NCBI GenBank assembly: GCA_009929695.1
Contig: RZZW01000009.1
Location: 1-64,000, forward strand
Source of the DNA: Clostridia bacterium
GTDB taxonomy: Bacteria > Bacillota > Clostridia > Oscillospirales > Ruminococcaceae
Direction of reading: 5' to 3'
Length of the DNA: 64,000 nucleotides
The notes under the pieces were generated by a model, which worked only from the letters and a program-made list of their open reading frames with translations, searched no databases and had not been told where the DNA came from. Of this stretch, positions 1 to 8,760 are shown piece by piece. Position 1 is the stretch's first letter; each line of letters begins with the position of its first letter. The position numbers and the translations under genes are program-made.

Positions 1-8
1 CCTTTGCT

Positions 9-98
9 GTTTAGTCTCGCAACTTAACTGTACAGCAGGTTCGTCCTATTCGCTATTCTTTTTTTGCTTATCTGTAACACATCTATGGTAAACCTACA
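9..98 (+). repeat. Left copy of a 90-bp inverted repeat
   Basis: Read on the opposite strand, these 90 bases match 9161-9250 at 88 of 90 positions; I see differences only at positions 35 and 43. The two copies face each other across about 9.06 kb holding two tRNAs, regulators and glycosidases. The identity of the unit is unknown: I see no open frame or transposase. It could be the end of a mobile element or a recombination site. The left flank is almost at the window edge, so what lies beyond is not visible. Confidence 0.85.
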
Positions 99-126
99 GA
101 AAATGTAAATATATATGTTTTTCTGA

Positions 127-155
127 TTGACAAGACGCGATAAACCTGATATAAT
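127..155 (+). promoter_or_regulatory. Consensus sigma-A promoter of the tRNA operon
   Basis: A perfect TTGACA (127-132) and a perfect TATAAT (150-155) are separated by 17 bases. The start site would lie near 162, about 43 bases before tRNA-Asp. Strong consensus promoters are usual for stable RNA genes. Confidence 0.85.
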
Positions 156-204
156 AAAAACTCGTCAGGGGAAACAAAGTAGCAGCATTTTCCCTGACAT
201 ATGT

Positions 205-281
205 GGCCCGGTAGTTCAGTTGGTTAGAACGCTAGCCTGTCACGCTAGAGGTCGTCAGTTCGAGCCTGATTCGGGTCGCCA
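205..281 (+). tRNA. tRNA-Asp (GTC)
   Basis: A full cloverleaf is visible. The acceptor arm is closed by G-C and G-U pairs, the anticodon loop CTGTCAC gives anticodon GTC, a TTCGAG T-loop is present, and the CCA end is encoded. It is the first gene of a two-tRNA operon; tRNA-Thr begins three bases later. Confidence 0.95.
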
Positions 282-284
282 TAT

Positions 285-360
<76 letters not shown>

Positions 361-370
361 CCAACAAAAA

Positions 371-411
371 ACTCGCAAACCCTTTTTATAAGTGGTTTGC
401 GAGTTTTTTTG
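371..411. terminator. Bidirectional intrinsic terminator between tRNA-Thr and an AraC gene
   Basis: The stem ACTCGCAAACC pairs with GGTTTGCGAGT and has an A-run on one side and a T-run on the other. It can therefore end the tRNA operon on the plus strand and the convergent AraC-family gene (stop near 416) on the minus strand. Confidence 0.9.
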
Positions 412-415
412 TCGT

Positions 416-1192
416 CTAATATCTTCCGCGCCTATACCTCATCGGCGTTTCGCCCGTGGCTTCCTTAAACGCATTTTGAAAGTGGCTCTGTGACGAATAG
501 GCAAGGTGCATGGCGATTTGTGACAGGCTTTTGTCCGTGTGCCGCAAAAGGCGCTTTGCCTCCTGAGCCTTTTCCTGCTGGATATACCGCGACAGCGTTG
601 TGCCTGTCTCTGCTTTAAATTTCGCGCATAGGTACGAGCGGCTTATATGCAGCGCGTTTGCAACAACGCTTGTCGATAGCGCCGAGGTTATATGCGCGGC
701 AATGTATCGGGCGCATTCCTTGAAAAAATACGCGTCCTCGGCAGCGCCGTACTTGACAAGCTGCACGCGCTGTGCAAAATCTATAAACATGTCGTTCGTC
801 AGCTGCGCGATAGAGCCGAAATCTTTAAGCGCCTCAAATTTTTGGATATATAAATCTGACAGCCCAAACGCGACTGTGCTGTCAAGCCCGCCCTCAATTG
901 CGGCGCGCGAGGCGACAGTTGCGCCGCATATGCCCGCGTTTTTCGCCTGCCGAAGCTCGTCCTTTGCCATCTCGCCCGCCTTGATGTTAATGCCGCCGCT
1001 AAGCGCGTCGCGCAGCTTTTCCGCCTGCCCATTTTGCACATATGTCAGCATCATTTTTTCAAAGGCATAGCTGCCGTGCACTATTTGCTGTTCGTCATTA
1101 TCCTGCTCGTTTTGCAGCGTGCGCGTGGCACTCGTCTGCGCCACCTCCTGTTGAGGAGAATTTGTCCTTAAATTTGCAAAAATGTCCTCCAT
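416..1192 (-). CDS. AraC-family transcriptional regulator
   Basis: The 258-residue protein ends in a typical two-helix-turn-helix AraC/XylS domain (about residues 160-255). Its first helix pair contains ALHISRSYLCAKFK and the second part shows YSSQSHFQNAFKEATGETPMRYR, the family signature. The N-terminal 150 residues are not a recognisable cupin and may be an uncharacterised sensor. The start is supported by TTAGGAGGG five bases upstream. It is divergent from the esterase/GH3 pair at 1307-4572, so it probably controls that pair; this is inferred from position only. Confidence 0.9.
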   Translation of the reverse strand: MEDIFANLRTNSPQQEVAQTSATRTLQNEQDNDEQQIVHGSYAFEKMMLTYVQNGQAEKLRDALSGGINIKAGEMAKDELRQAKNAGICGATVASRAAIEGGLDSTVAFGLSDLYIQKFEALKDFGSIAQLTNDMFIDFAQRVQLVKYGAAEDAYFFKECARYIAAHITSALSTSVVANALHISRSYLCAKFKAETGTTLSRYIQQEKAQEAKRLLRHTDKSLSQIAMHLAYSSQSHFQNAFKEATGETPMRYRRGRY

Positions 1193-1246
1193 AACGCCCT
1201 CCTAAACTAAGTAATATTATATAATATAAAGTAACTTTTTACAATA

Positions 1247-1262
1247 TATAGTTAAAACTATA
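1247..1262. promoter_or_regulatory. Perfect 16-bp dyad, candidate operator upstream of the esterase/GH3 operon
   Basis: TATAGTT, AA, AACTATA forms a perfect inverted repeat in the divergent region. It ends six bases before a TATAAT (1269-1274) placed to serve the esterase gene at 1307. That makes it a candidate binding site for a regulator such as the adjacent AraC-type protein. AraC-family sites are more often direct repeats, so the assignment is tentative. Confidence 0.4.
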
Positions 1263-1306
1263 CGGTATTATAATAGTAAAGCTAAACTTTTTTAGGAGGT
1301 ATGACG

Positions 1307-2188
1307 ATGAAACGCAAATATAGCAACGCGCTGCTTGACGCGATGAAAAACAATGCAAAAGAGGTTGACGTCAAGGGCGTAAGGGTGCTCATAAAGCCAA
1401 TTCCCGAGGGCGGAGACGCGGGCGACATGGACCCACGCGTGTATAAATCAATGAAAACAGCCGCCTTTATGATGAAATTCATGCCGAAATCTAAAAAGCC
1501 AAAGACGGTTTTAGAGCAGGTGCTGCCTCTGCGCAAAATGTTTAACACATATAAAGGCACATACATAGCCGACGAGGGCGTCAAAACCGAAAAATTTAAC
1601 GTGCCTAGTGCCGACGGCTATCAGGTGCCCGTGCGCGTTTACACACGAGAGAACAGAAGCGAAAACCTGCCGATGTTTGTGTATTATCACGGCGGCGGCT
1701 TTTTTGGCGGCGGGCCCGACATCGTAGAGCAAATGTGCAAGCTGCTTGTGCAAAAGCTCGACTGCGTTGCGTTCAACGTCGACTACCGCCTCTGCCCCGA
1801 AAACCATTACCCCGCGCCGCTTGACGCGACGCTTAACTTGATGAGTGGCATGATGGGCGGCGACGCGTCACAGGGCAATATGCTCGACAATATTTACTTG
1901 CAGGGCAACCTAAACCCCGAGCACATCTACGCGTCGCCCCTGCTAGACGATATGCATGATTTACCCGCGACAATGCTAATTTTCGGCGAACACGACTTTC
2001 TCGCATTTGAAGATTTCGCCTACGCGCAAACAGCCGCCAAAGCGGGCGTAAAGCTTAAAACAATCATCTACCGCGGCATGGGCCACGGCTTTGCCGACCA
2101 AATAGGCGTAGCCCCCCAAGCCGAGGACTGCATGGGAGAAATTGCCGAGTATATGAAAGAAAATTTATTAAAGGAGTGCACCATATGA
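1307..2188 (+). CDS. Alpha/beta-hydrolase, esterase/lipase (HSL-like) family, probably inactive or atypical
   Basis: The protein has 293 residues from ATG 1307. AGGAGGT at 1294-1300 lies six bases before this ATG but touches the upstream ATG at 1301, so 1307 is preferred. The oxyanion-hole motif YYHGGGFFGGG, the DYRLCPENHYPAP segment and the C-terminal GEHDFL and GMGHGF (Asp and His of the triad) are clear. Where GDSAGG should carry the serine nucleophile, the sequence reads GGDASQGN, and the roughly 60 residues expected before SPLLDDM are missing. I infer an internal deletion that removes the nucleophile elbow. The stop overlaps the GH3 start (ATGA), so the two genes are translationally coupled. 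Confidence 0.75.
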   Translation: MKRKYSNALLDAMKNNAKEVDVKGVRVLIKPIPEGGDAGDMDPRVYKSMKTAAFMMKFMPKSKKPKTVLEQVLPLRKMFNTYKGTYIADEGVKTEKFNVPSADGYQVPVRVYTRENRSENLPMFVYYHGGGFFGGGPDIVEQMCKLLVQKLDCVAFNVDYRLCPENHYPAPLDATLNLMSGMMGGDASQGNMLDNIYLQGNLNPEHIYASPLLDDMHDLPATMLIFGEHDFLAFEDFAYAQTAAKAGVKLKTIIYRGMGHGFADQIGVAPQAEDCMGEIAEYMKENLLKECTI

Positions 2189-4572
2189 ACATAAAAAATA
2201 AAGCAAAAGAAATAGTGTCGCAGCTCACCTTTGAAAAAAAGGCGAGCCTTTGCTCGGGGCGCGATTTTTGGCACGCAAAAGGTCTTGAACGCTTTGATAT
2301 TAAGCCCATAATGCTCACGGACGGCCCTCACGGCTTGCGCAAGCAGGCGGGCAGCGGCGACCACCTAGGCATAAACGACAGTGTGCCCGCCACGTGCTTT
2401 CCGCCCGCGTGCACAACAGCGTCAAGCTTTGACCGCGAGCTGTTAAAAGAGATAGGAAACGCGCTCGGCGAGGAGTGCTTGCAGGAGGACGTGGCGGTGC
2501 TGCTTGGCCCCGGCACAAACATCAAGCGAAGCCCACTTTGCGGGCGAAATTTTGAGTATATAAGCGAGGACCCGCTCTTGGCGGGCGAGCTTGCCGCGGC
2601 GATTATAAGCGGCGTTCAGGAAAAAGGCGTCGGCACAAGCATGAAGCATTTCGCCGCAAACAATCAAGAAAAATCGCGCATGACCTCTGACTCCGTCATA
2701 GACGAGCGCACCCTGCGTGAAATATATCTCACAGCGTTTGAAACAGCTGTCAAAAAGTCGCAGCCGTGGACGCTCATGTGCTCTTACAACAAGCTAAACG
2801 GCACCTACGCGTGCGAAAATTACAAGCTTCTCACGGGAATTTTGCGCGACGAATGGGGCTTTAACGGCCTTGTAATGACCGATTGGGGCGCTATGAACGA
2901 CAGGGTAGAGGCCATAAAAGCAGGGCTTGACCTAGAAATGCCCGCGTCTGACGGCATCAACGACGCAAAAATTGTCAAGGCTGTAAAAGAGGGAAGCCTC
3001 GACGAAAAAGCTGTCGACATCTGCGTCGAGCGCGTTGTCAAAATGCTGCTGAACGCGCAGCAAAGCAGGCGCGAGGGCTATCGTTATGACGCAAAGGCGC
3101 ACCATGAATTAGCCCGCAAAGCAGCGGCGCAATCGGCTGTACTTCTCAAAAACGATGATAAAATTCTTCCCGCTTCGCCCAAAAATAGCATAGCCGTCAT
3201 AGGCGCGTTTGCCAAAACGCCGCGTTATCAGGGCGCAGGCAGCAGCAAAATAAATTCGCTTAACCTCGACTGCGCACTAGATGAAATTAATAAATATGCA
3301 GATAGTGTCACCTATGCCGATGGCTACTCGCTCCAAAGCGCCGAGCCGGACGACGAGCTTATCAAAGAGGCGTGCGAAGCCGCAAATGGCAAAGATATTG
3401 TATTTTTATTCGCAGGATTGCCCGATTCATCCGAAAGCGAGGGCTTTGACCGCGAGACGCTCGCCATGCCGGAAAGCCACAACAAGCTTATCGAGGCCGT
3501 CAGCGCCGTAAATCCGAACCTCGTTGTAATTTTGCAGTGCGGAGCGCCCGTCACAATGCCGTGGCTTGGCGGCGTAAAGGCCGTTTTGCTTGCGTATCTC
3601 GGCGGCGAAGCGGGCGGCGGAGCGTGCGCAGATATCCTTTTTGGCAAAGCAAACCCATGCGGTAAGCTCGCCGAAACGTTCCCGCTCGCGCTTGAGGACA
3701 CCCCCGCATATCTTCATTTTGCAAAAGACGCAAAAACAGCCGAATACCGCGAGAGCATTTTTGTCGGCTACCGTTGGTACGACGCCGCCAAAAGAGCCGT
3801 CGCTTTCCCATTCGGCTACGGCCTTTCCTACACCTCGTTTGAATATTCAAAGCTAGAATTGAGCGCGGACGCGTTTTCACAAAATGACAGCATGACAGCG
3901 CGTGTCACCGTCAAAAACACAGGCGATTGCGCGGGCGCAGAGGTAGTTCAGCTTTACGTCGAAGCCCCGCAAAATTCCGCTATATACCGCGCCCCACAGG
4001 AATTAAAGGGCTTCGCAAAGGTGTTTTTACAGCCTCAGGAGAGCAAAACGGTTGAAATATCGCTCGATACACGCAGCTTTGCCTATTATAATGAAGCCGT
4101 GCATGCGTGGGCGGTTGAGGGCGGCGTGTTCACAGTAGCCGTCGGCGCGTCAAGCCGCGATATACGCCTTAAAAAGCCTGTCACAGTGCAGGGCGACGGC
4201 AAGGAAAAGCTTCTGCCCGATTACAAAGCGCTTGCGCCAATCTATTACAATCTGCCCGAAAACGGCGTGCTTGATGTCGACACAGCCGCGTTTGAGGCTG
4301 TTCTCGGCAGAAAAGTCCCGCCCGCACATCGCCTTGAAAACGAGCCGTTCACGCTTAACTCAACGCTCGGAGAAATAGCGTCAACGCCTGTCGGCATGCA
4401 GCTCATGCAGTCGATGTCGTCACAGGCGGCGGGCATGGACGAGAGCATGCAGTCGATGATAGCCGCCATGCTGCACGATATGCCGCTGCGCTCGCTCTCC
4501 ATGATGAGCGGCGGCGCGCTTACAAATGAGCAGGTCGAGGGCATAGTCAAGGCGCTAAACGGCGAAGCGTAA
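2185..4572 (+). CDS. Glycoside hydrolase family 3 beta-glucosidase
   Basis: The protein has 795 residues from ATG 2185; AAGGAG at 2171-2176 fits this start better than the GTG at 2176. It has the GH3 order: a TIM-like barrel (about 1-290) with GRNFEYISEDP and the nucleophile Asp233 in LVMTDWGAM, an alpha/beta sandwich (about 310-540) with ESEGFDR near 417-423 expected to supply the acid/base, then PFGYGLSYTSFEY leading into a fibronectin-III-like domain. A methionine-rich tail of about 130 residues follows. No signal peptide is seen, so it is probably a cytoplasmic beta-glucosidase or related exo-glycosidase acting on imported oligosaccharides. It is coupled to the esterase-like gene. Confidence 0.92.
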   Translation: MNIKNKAKEIVSQLTFEKKASLCSGRDFWHAKGLERFDIKPIMLTDGPHGLRKQAGSGDHLGINDSVPATCFPPACTTASSFDRELLKEIGNALGEECLQEDVAVLLGPGTNIKRSPLCGRNFEYISEDPLLAGELAAAIISGVQEKGVGTSMKHFAANNQEKSRMTSDSVIDERTLREIYLTAFETAVKKSQPWTLMCSYNKLNGTYACENYKLLTGILRDEWGFNGLVMTDWGAMNDRVEAIKAGLDLEMPASDGINDAKIVKAVKEGSLDEKAVDICVERVVKMLLNAQQSRREGYRYDAKAHHELARKAAAQSAVLLKNDDKILPASPKNSIAVIGAFAKTPRYQGAGSSKINSLNLDCALDEINKYADSVTYADGYSLQSAEPDDELIKEACEAANGKDIVFLFAGLPDSSESEGFDRETLAMPESHNKLIEAVSAVNPNLVVILQCGAPVTMPWLGGVKAVLLAYLGGEAGGGACADILFGKANPCGKLAETFPLALEDTPAYLHFAKDAKTAEYRESIFVGYRWYDAAKRAVAFPFGYGLSYTSFEYSKLELSADAFSQNDSMTARVTVKNTGDCAGAEVVQLYVEAPQNSAIYRAPQELKGFAKVFLQPQESKTVEISLDTRSFAYYNEAVHAWAVEGGVFTVAVGASSRDIRLKKPVTVQGDGKEKLLPDYKALAPIYYNLPENGVLDVDTAAFEAVLGRKVPPAHRLENEPFTLNSTLGEIASTPVGMQLMQSMSSQAAGMDESMQSMIAAMLHDMPLRSLSMMSGGALTNEQVEGIVKALNGEA

Positions 4573-4583
4573 AGCGTTATAAA

Positions 4584-4646
4584 ATAAAAAAGGTGCAGCC
4601 GCAGACACCCCTCCGCGCTTGGCGGATATGGAAGGTCTACGGCTGC
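4584..4646. terminator. Terminator between convergent GH3 and GH36 genes
   Basis: The arms GCAGCCGCAGAC and GTCTACGGCTGC pair around a smaller inner stem. On the minus strand the hairpin is followed by CCTTTTTTA, a good intrinsic terminator for the GH36 gene, whose stop codon lies inside the hairpin. On the plus strand the T-run is weak. Confidence 0.7.
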
Positions 4647-6856
4647 ATTTGTGTTATTTCATAAAGCAACGCGGAATAGTCGCCCATCACGCGCACTTTT
4701 TCTTCGCCGTTTTCAAGCATAACACGCTGATTTAAACGCACGCCCGCGCGGCATAGCAAATCTCCTGTCGCTGTATGCGTCTCGCGCTTATCTATGCTTT
4801 CAAAGCGGTATTTTTTGTCTTTAGCAAGCCCTTCAAGGCGCATTACAAGGCTTCGGCGGTTCGCCACAAAGGTCGATTGATATAGCATGACAATCGCTTT
4901 TTCTTTGTTTGGCGCGACAATTATCCAACCCTGTGCGCCGTCAAATTCTTCAAACGAAAGCGGATATATTGTGCCAAACTGCAAAAGATTTGCGTTTTCT
5001 TTATAAAAACGTATCTGCTGTGAAACGGCCTCGCGCTGTGCATTGTCAAGGCTCGCAACGTCAAGCTCATAGCCCAAAACGCCCGAGCACGCCACAGCGA
5101 AACGCGTTTCAAGCGAGGTCGTTCTGCCCGTTTGGTGGCAGGGGCAGGCTGAAACGTGTGCGCCCATGACGCTCTGCGGATAGCACATCGACGCGTTTTG
5201 CTGCAAAGCCGCCCTGCGGTGTGCGTCTGTGTTGTCACTGAGCCAAATTTGCGGCATATAGCAGAGCACGCCGAGGTCAAACCTGTTTCCACCTGCACTG
5301 CACCCCTCAAAAAGCACATCGGGGAAAGCGCCTGTGATGCGCCGCATTAAGTCGTAAAATCCGAGCGTATAGCGGTGATAAAAGTCGGAATTATGCTCTT
5401 CGCAAAGCGAAAAAACCTCCGCGATATTGCGGTTCATGTCCCATTTTATGTAGCTTGCACGCGACGTTTTAAGCGCGTTCGTTATCACGTCAACAATATA
5501 ATCGCGCACCTCGCCGCGCGTTATGTCAAGCAAAAGCTGATTTCGCCCCATCGTGAAATGTCTGCCGCGCACAGCGGCTGCCCAGTCGGGGTGCAGTTTG
5601 TAAAGCTCGCTGTCGACGCTCACCATTTCAGGCTCAATCCAAAGCCCTAATTTTATGGGAATTTCCGCAAAACGACGCTGCAAGCCGTCAAGCCCATTCG
5701 GCAGCTTTTCAAGGTTGACAAACCAGTCTCCGAGCGACGATTTATCGTCGTTTCGCTTGCCAAACCAGCCGTCGTCAAGCACGTAAAGCTCTGCGCCGAG
5801 CGCTGCCGCCGCCTTTGCCTGCGCGACAAGCTTTTCCTCGTCAAAATCAAAATAATTAGCTTCCCAGCTATTGACTAAAACAGGACGCTGCTTTTTCGCC
5901 CATGCGCCGCGCACTATGTGTTCGCGTATAAATTTGTGAAAAGCATGGCTCACGCCCTCGCTGCCGCAGCTTGAAAATGTCATGACAGCCTCGGGCGTTT
6001 CAAAGCTTTCGCCGCTGTTTAATCTATGCGAAAAATGAAAAGGATTTATGCCCAAAAGCACGCGTGTGCGGTTTTGCGCGCTGACTTCGGCCATCTCGCA
6101 GTGATTTCCGCTGTAAACGAGGTTGAAACCGTAGCAGTCACCGCTTTTTTCTGACGCGTTTTTGTCGCTCAAAAGCATAAACGGGTTGTGTTGATTTGAG
6201 CTTACGCCCAATTTTGAATCATTGCAAAACACGCCGCGTTTCAGCTCTATTTCGTTTTTCTGCATCTCGTCAGCCCAAGTGCCGCAAAGCGTCATGAGCT
6301 TAAAATTGCCGCGCGGAAAATCCATCATTGCGCTCATTGCCCGCGTCAGCGTGAGCGTTTTGCCGCCCGCCGTCACAGTCATGTGCCGCGTGATGATGTC
6401 GCAAGCTTCAAAAACATGGTAAAACAGCGTGAGTTTGGCATCAATCACCGTATCCTCAAGCTGAATTTCAAGCGTTGTACAGTCGCCAAATGAGGACGGC
6501 AGACCGTTTATCTCGCGCTTGCCGTCGTAGATTTTATATGAATTAAACACAAAATCCGTCACATAGCTGCCGTCGTCGAGCGTTAAATCAACCGCCGCTT
6601 CGCGAAAATCTCCGCGCCCCACGCCAGATATTTCAAGGCATAGCTGCTCGAGCGACACTACGCCGCTGTCCTTGCAGTAGAGCACCGAGTTTGCGTATTC
6701 GACCTCGCTTTTTTCATACAACGCGTCGTAGCCGTCGTTGTCCGATACAAACGCGCCATAATAAAGCTGTTCGAGGTGTCCGGTGTTCATCACGCGGAAA
6801 ATATAAGAGGTGTTTTTTGTGTCAAGCTTAAAAATATCATTTTGCTTTTTAATCAT
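4637..6856 (-). CDS. Alpha-galactosidase, glycoside hydrolase family 36
   Basis: The 739-residue length is typical of bacterial GH36 (AgaA/RafA type). An N-terminal beta-sandwich is followed by the barrel with YVLDDGWFGKRNDD, WIEPEMVS, the nucleophile Asp in IKWDMNR and the acid/base Asp in LSDNTDA, and then a C-terminal beta domain. It should release alpha-1,6-linked galactose from raffinose-type sugars or galactomannan. No signal peptide is seen, so it acts inside the cell. The LacI-type gene upstream on the same strand is the likely regulator. A repeat-filled gap separates the two. Confidence 0.95.
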   Translation of the reverse strand: MIKKQNDIFKLDTKNTSYIFRVMNTGHLEQLYYGAFVSDNDGYDALYEKSEVEYANSVLYCKDSGVVSLEQLCLEISGVGRGDFREAAVDLTLDDGSYVTDFVFNSYKIYDGKREINGLPSSFGDCTTLEIQLEDTVIDAKLTLFYHVFEACDIITRHMTVTAGGKTLTLTRAMSAMMDFPRGNFKLMTLCGTWADEMQKNEIELKRGVFCNDSKLGVSSNQHNPFMLLSDKNASEKSGDCYGFNLVYSGNHCEMAEVSAQNRTRVLLGINPFHFSHRLNSGESFETPEAVMTFSSCGSEGVSHAFHKFIREHIVRGAWAKKQRPVLVNSWEANYFDFDEEKLVAQAKAAAALGAELYVLDDGWFGKRNDDKSSLGDWFVNLEKLPNGLDGLQRRFAEIPIKLGLWIEPEMVSVDSELYKLHPDWAAAVRGRHFTMGRNQLLLDITRGEVRDYIVDVITNALKTSRASYIKWDMNRNIAEVFSLCEEHNSDFYHRYTLGFYDLMRRITGAFPDVLFEGCSAGGNRFDLGVLCYMPQIWLSDNTDAHRRAALQQNASMCYPQSVMGAHVSACPCHQTGRTTSLETRFAVACSGVLGYELDVASLDNAQREAVSQQIRFYKENANLLQFGTIYPLSFEEFDGAQGWIIVAPNKEKAIVMLYQSTFVANRRSLVMRLEGLAKDKKYRFESIDKRETHTATGDLLCRAGVRLNQRVMLENGEEKVRVMGDYSALLYEITQMQP

Positions 6857-7221
6857 AGCGTAAGCCCTCGCATTTTATAAAATTATTCTTTGATGCCGTA
6901 AGTGCCCTACGCACTTTGTGAGATTGTAGTGGCGAACTCTGCTCGTCCGAGCAAGTTCGCGCGTTGCAAAGCGGACGAGCGAAGCTCGCCCCCAATTTCA
7001 ATAGGCTAAGGTGTGCAATACTACTTCGTGAAAACCTACCTCATCCGTCGCTCCTTCGTCGCGCCACCTTCCCCTAAAGGAGAAGGCTTTAAAGGCTTCT
7101 CCCTCGGGAGAAGCTGTCGCCCGCAGGCGACTGATGAGGGGTGCTTACGCACTGTTTTATCTTAGTCTGTTGGTATTGAGCTCGCCCCTACAAAAACGTC
7201 GAGGATTAACGGTGTTTTGCG
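6857..7221. other. Repeat-filled intergenic region between GH36 and LacI genes
   Basis: No gene is seen in these 365 bases. They contain a degenerate GTAG palindrome with GCTCGTCC arms near 6925-6985, one copy of the CCTCAT repeat (7039-7141) and AT-rich DNA with the 12-bp palindrome ATTTTATAAAAT at 6872-6883 just upstream of the GH36 start. Short apparent frames here come from the repeats. Confidence 0.7.
7039..7141. repeat. CCTCAT-family dispersed palindromic repeat, copy 1
   Basis: About 100 bases begin CCTCATCCGTC and end CTGATGAGG. Internal complementary blocks such as AGAAGGC and CCTCGGGAGAAG give a long folded structure. It is related to copies at 15201-15289 and, inverted, at 38273-38372. 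Comparable CCTCAT palindromes are familiar in genomes of gut Clostridia. Confidence 0.75.
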
Positions 7222-8274
7222 CTAATCAACACGCATGCCGTTTTGTCGCGGTGCAGCGCACGATTTGCGCACTGTCAAGCCGGACGGAACCATTGAAAGC
7301 AGCCTTTCCTGCGGGTTTGCAATCACTTTTCGGATAAGCTCCATCAGCACCTCGCCGTATTCGTCATACATGCACCCCGCGCTCGTGAGCGTCGGCGTTG
7401 GCAGCTTTGCCAAAAAGGTGTTGTCAAAGCCAGCAACTGATATATCATGCGGCACATTAAGCCCCGCGTCAGCCGCCGCCTGCATTATGCCAAGCGCCAC
7501 AAACTCGTTTATGCCAAGAATTGCCGTCGGCGGATTTGGCGAACGAAAAAGCTTTTTTGCGGCTTCGTAGCCGTCTGCGATTTCATATGACGGCGTTTCG
7601 ATTATCCATTTTTCGTTGCAGGTAAGCCCCTCGCGATGTAAAATATTTCTGAATAATCCGCGCTTTTCACTAGTCGGCGTTTTAGCTGCAAGGCCGCCGA
7701 TAAGCGCAAAATCGCGGTGCCCAAGCCCTATAAGGTAGCCCATAAGCGCCTCCATGGCGGGGCGGTTGTCAATCCTTATGGTGCTGCACGGAAAATAATC
7801 TGCCGTGCCTGCCACAACTATCGGCACGCGCTCCGCTATCTGATTCATAAAGGCAATTTGGTTGTCGTCCGGCGTCACGGTGTCTGTGCGTCCACCGCAT
7901 ATCACAATCAAATCAACGCGTCTGCTAGACATCATTTCAAGCTGCTGCTTTTCAGCCTCTTCATCGTTGAGTGCATTGCACAAAACGGCGTTGTAGCCGT
8001 ATTTTACAGCCGCTGTTTCAAGCCCAAGATATACAGAGGAATAAAAAGGGTTGCGTATATCAGAAAGCAGCACGCCGATTGTCTTGCTTTCACGGCTTGA
8101 AAGCCCTTTAGCGAGGGCATTTGGCACGAAAATGTGCTTGTCCATCACCGCCTGCACGCGCTCGCGCTTTTCCGCCTTTACGTTGGCTGTGCCGTTGATA
8201 ATGCGCGACACAGTGGCGGGTGATACGCCAGCCTCACGCGCGATGTCGTAAATTGTCACGTTGTCATTTTTCAT
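7222..8274 (-). CDS. LacI-family transcriptional regulator
   Basis: The protein has 350 residues from ATG 8274. GAGGT eight bases upstream fits this start better than the TTG at 8286. The N-terminal helix-turn-helix TIYDIAREAGVSPATVSRIING (split by a turn) and the hinge helix are canonical. A periplasmic-binding-like ligand domain fills residues 60-340, with GLSSRESKTIGVLLSDI at its start. It probably represses the GH36 gene downstream or the sugar transport genes that are now degraded next to it, in response to a sugar ligand. The target is inferred from neighbourhood. Confidence 0.92.
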   Translation of the reverse strand: MKNDNVTIYDIAREAGVSPATVSRIINGTANVKAEKRERVQAVMDKHIFVPNALAKGLSSRESKTIGVLLSDIRNPFYSSVYLGLETAAVKYGYNAVLCNALNDEEAEKQQLEMMSSRRVDLIVICGGRTDTVTPDDNQIAFMNQIAERVPIVVAGTADYFPCSTIRIDNRPAMEALMGYLIGLGHRDFALIGGLAAKTPTSEKRGLFRNILHREGLTCNEKWIIETPSYEIADGYEAAKKLFRSPNPPTAILGINEFVALGIMQAAADAGLNVPHDISVAGFDNTFLAKLPTPTLTSAGCMYDEYGEVLMELIRKVIANPQERLLSMVPSGLTVRKSCAAPRQNGMRVD

Positions 8275-8318
8275 CAGTAACCTCAACTATCTTTAAAACG
8301 CGTGTAATTATTGTATTC

Positions 8319-8347
8319 AGAATATCATTTATTGCGATTTCGGTCAA
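8319..8347 (-). promoter_or_regulatory. Promoter of the LacI-family gene
   Basis: On the minus strand TTGACC (8347-8342) and TATTCT (8324-8319) are spaced by 17 bases, about 45 bases before the ATG. A partial dyad TGAAA, CAAA, TTTCA lies just upstream at 8354-8367. Confidence 0.6.
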
Positions 8348-8364
8348 TCTATTTGAAACAAATT

Positions 8365-8760
8365 TCAGATTTTTTTGACAATATCCGCCTTAAAAAACCG
8401 CGCCCACGGTTTTGCGCATATAAAACACACTGCGGCGCTTATAATTCCGATACCGCACCATAAAAAATTCACCTCGCGCCAGCCGCCAAAGCCCAAAACA
8501 GCCGCTATCATAAGCGAGGATGCCGCCCCGCCGAAATATGCCGAGCTGTTTGTCACGCCCGCGTAAAATGTTCCGCCGCCGTTTTTGCCAAGCTTTACAG
8601 GCAAAAGGTTCACAAGCATAGTGTTCACAGCGCACATCGACGCGGTGACAACAGAAAACAGCAAGGCCGAAACAAGCGCGCTGTATGCCGGCAAAAATAT
8701 AAGCCCCAAAATTGCGACCGCCGCAACGCAAAAGAAAACGCCCGCCGTCGGGCGTGTGCC
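8365..8760 (-). pseudogene. MFS transporter, C-terminal fragment
   Basis: About 130 residues with four hydrophobic segments match the C-terminal third of a major facilitator protein, starting at GTRPTAG and running through the final helix ending FICAKPWARFF. The open frame continues to 8985, but that upstream part is low-complexity, has no membrane character, and belongs to the foreign segment 8761-9160. The N-terminal eight or so helices are therefore missing. This is the remnant of a sugar transporter interrupted by insertion or rearrangement. Confidence 0.75.

Noticed and set aside
1301-1306. ATG 1301 as the esterase start
   Set aside because: The AGGAGGT site touches this codon. ATG 1307 has proper spacing.
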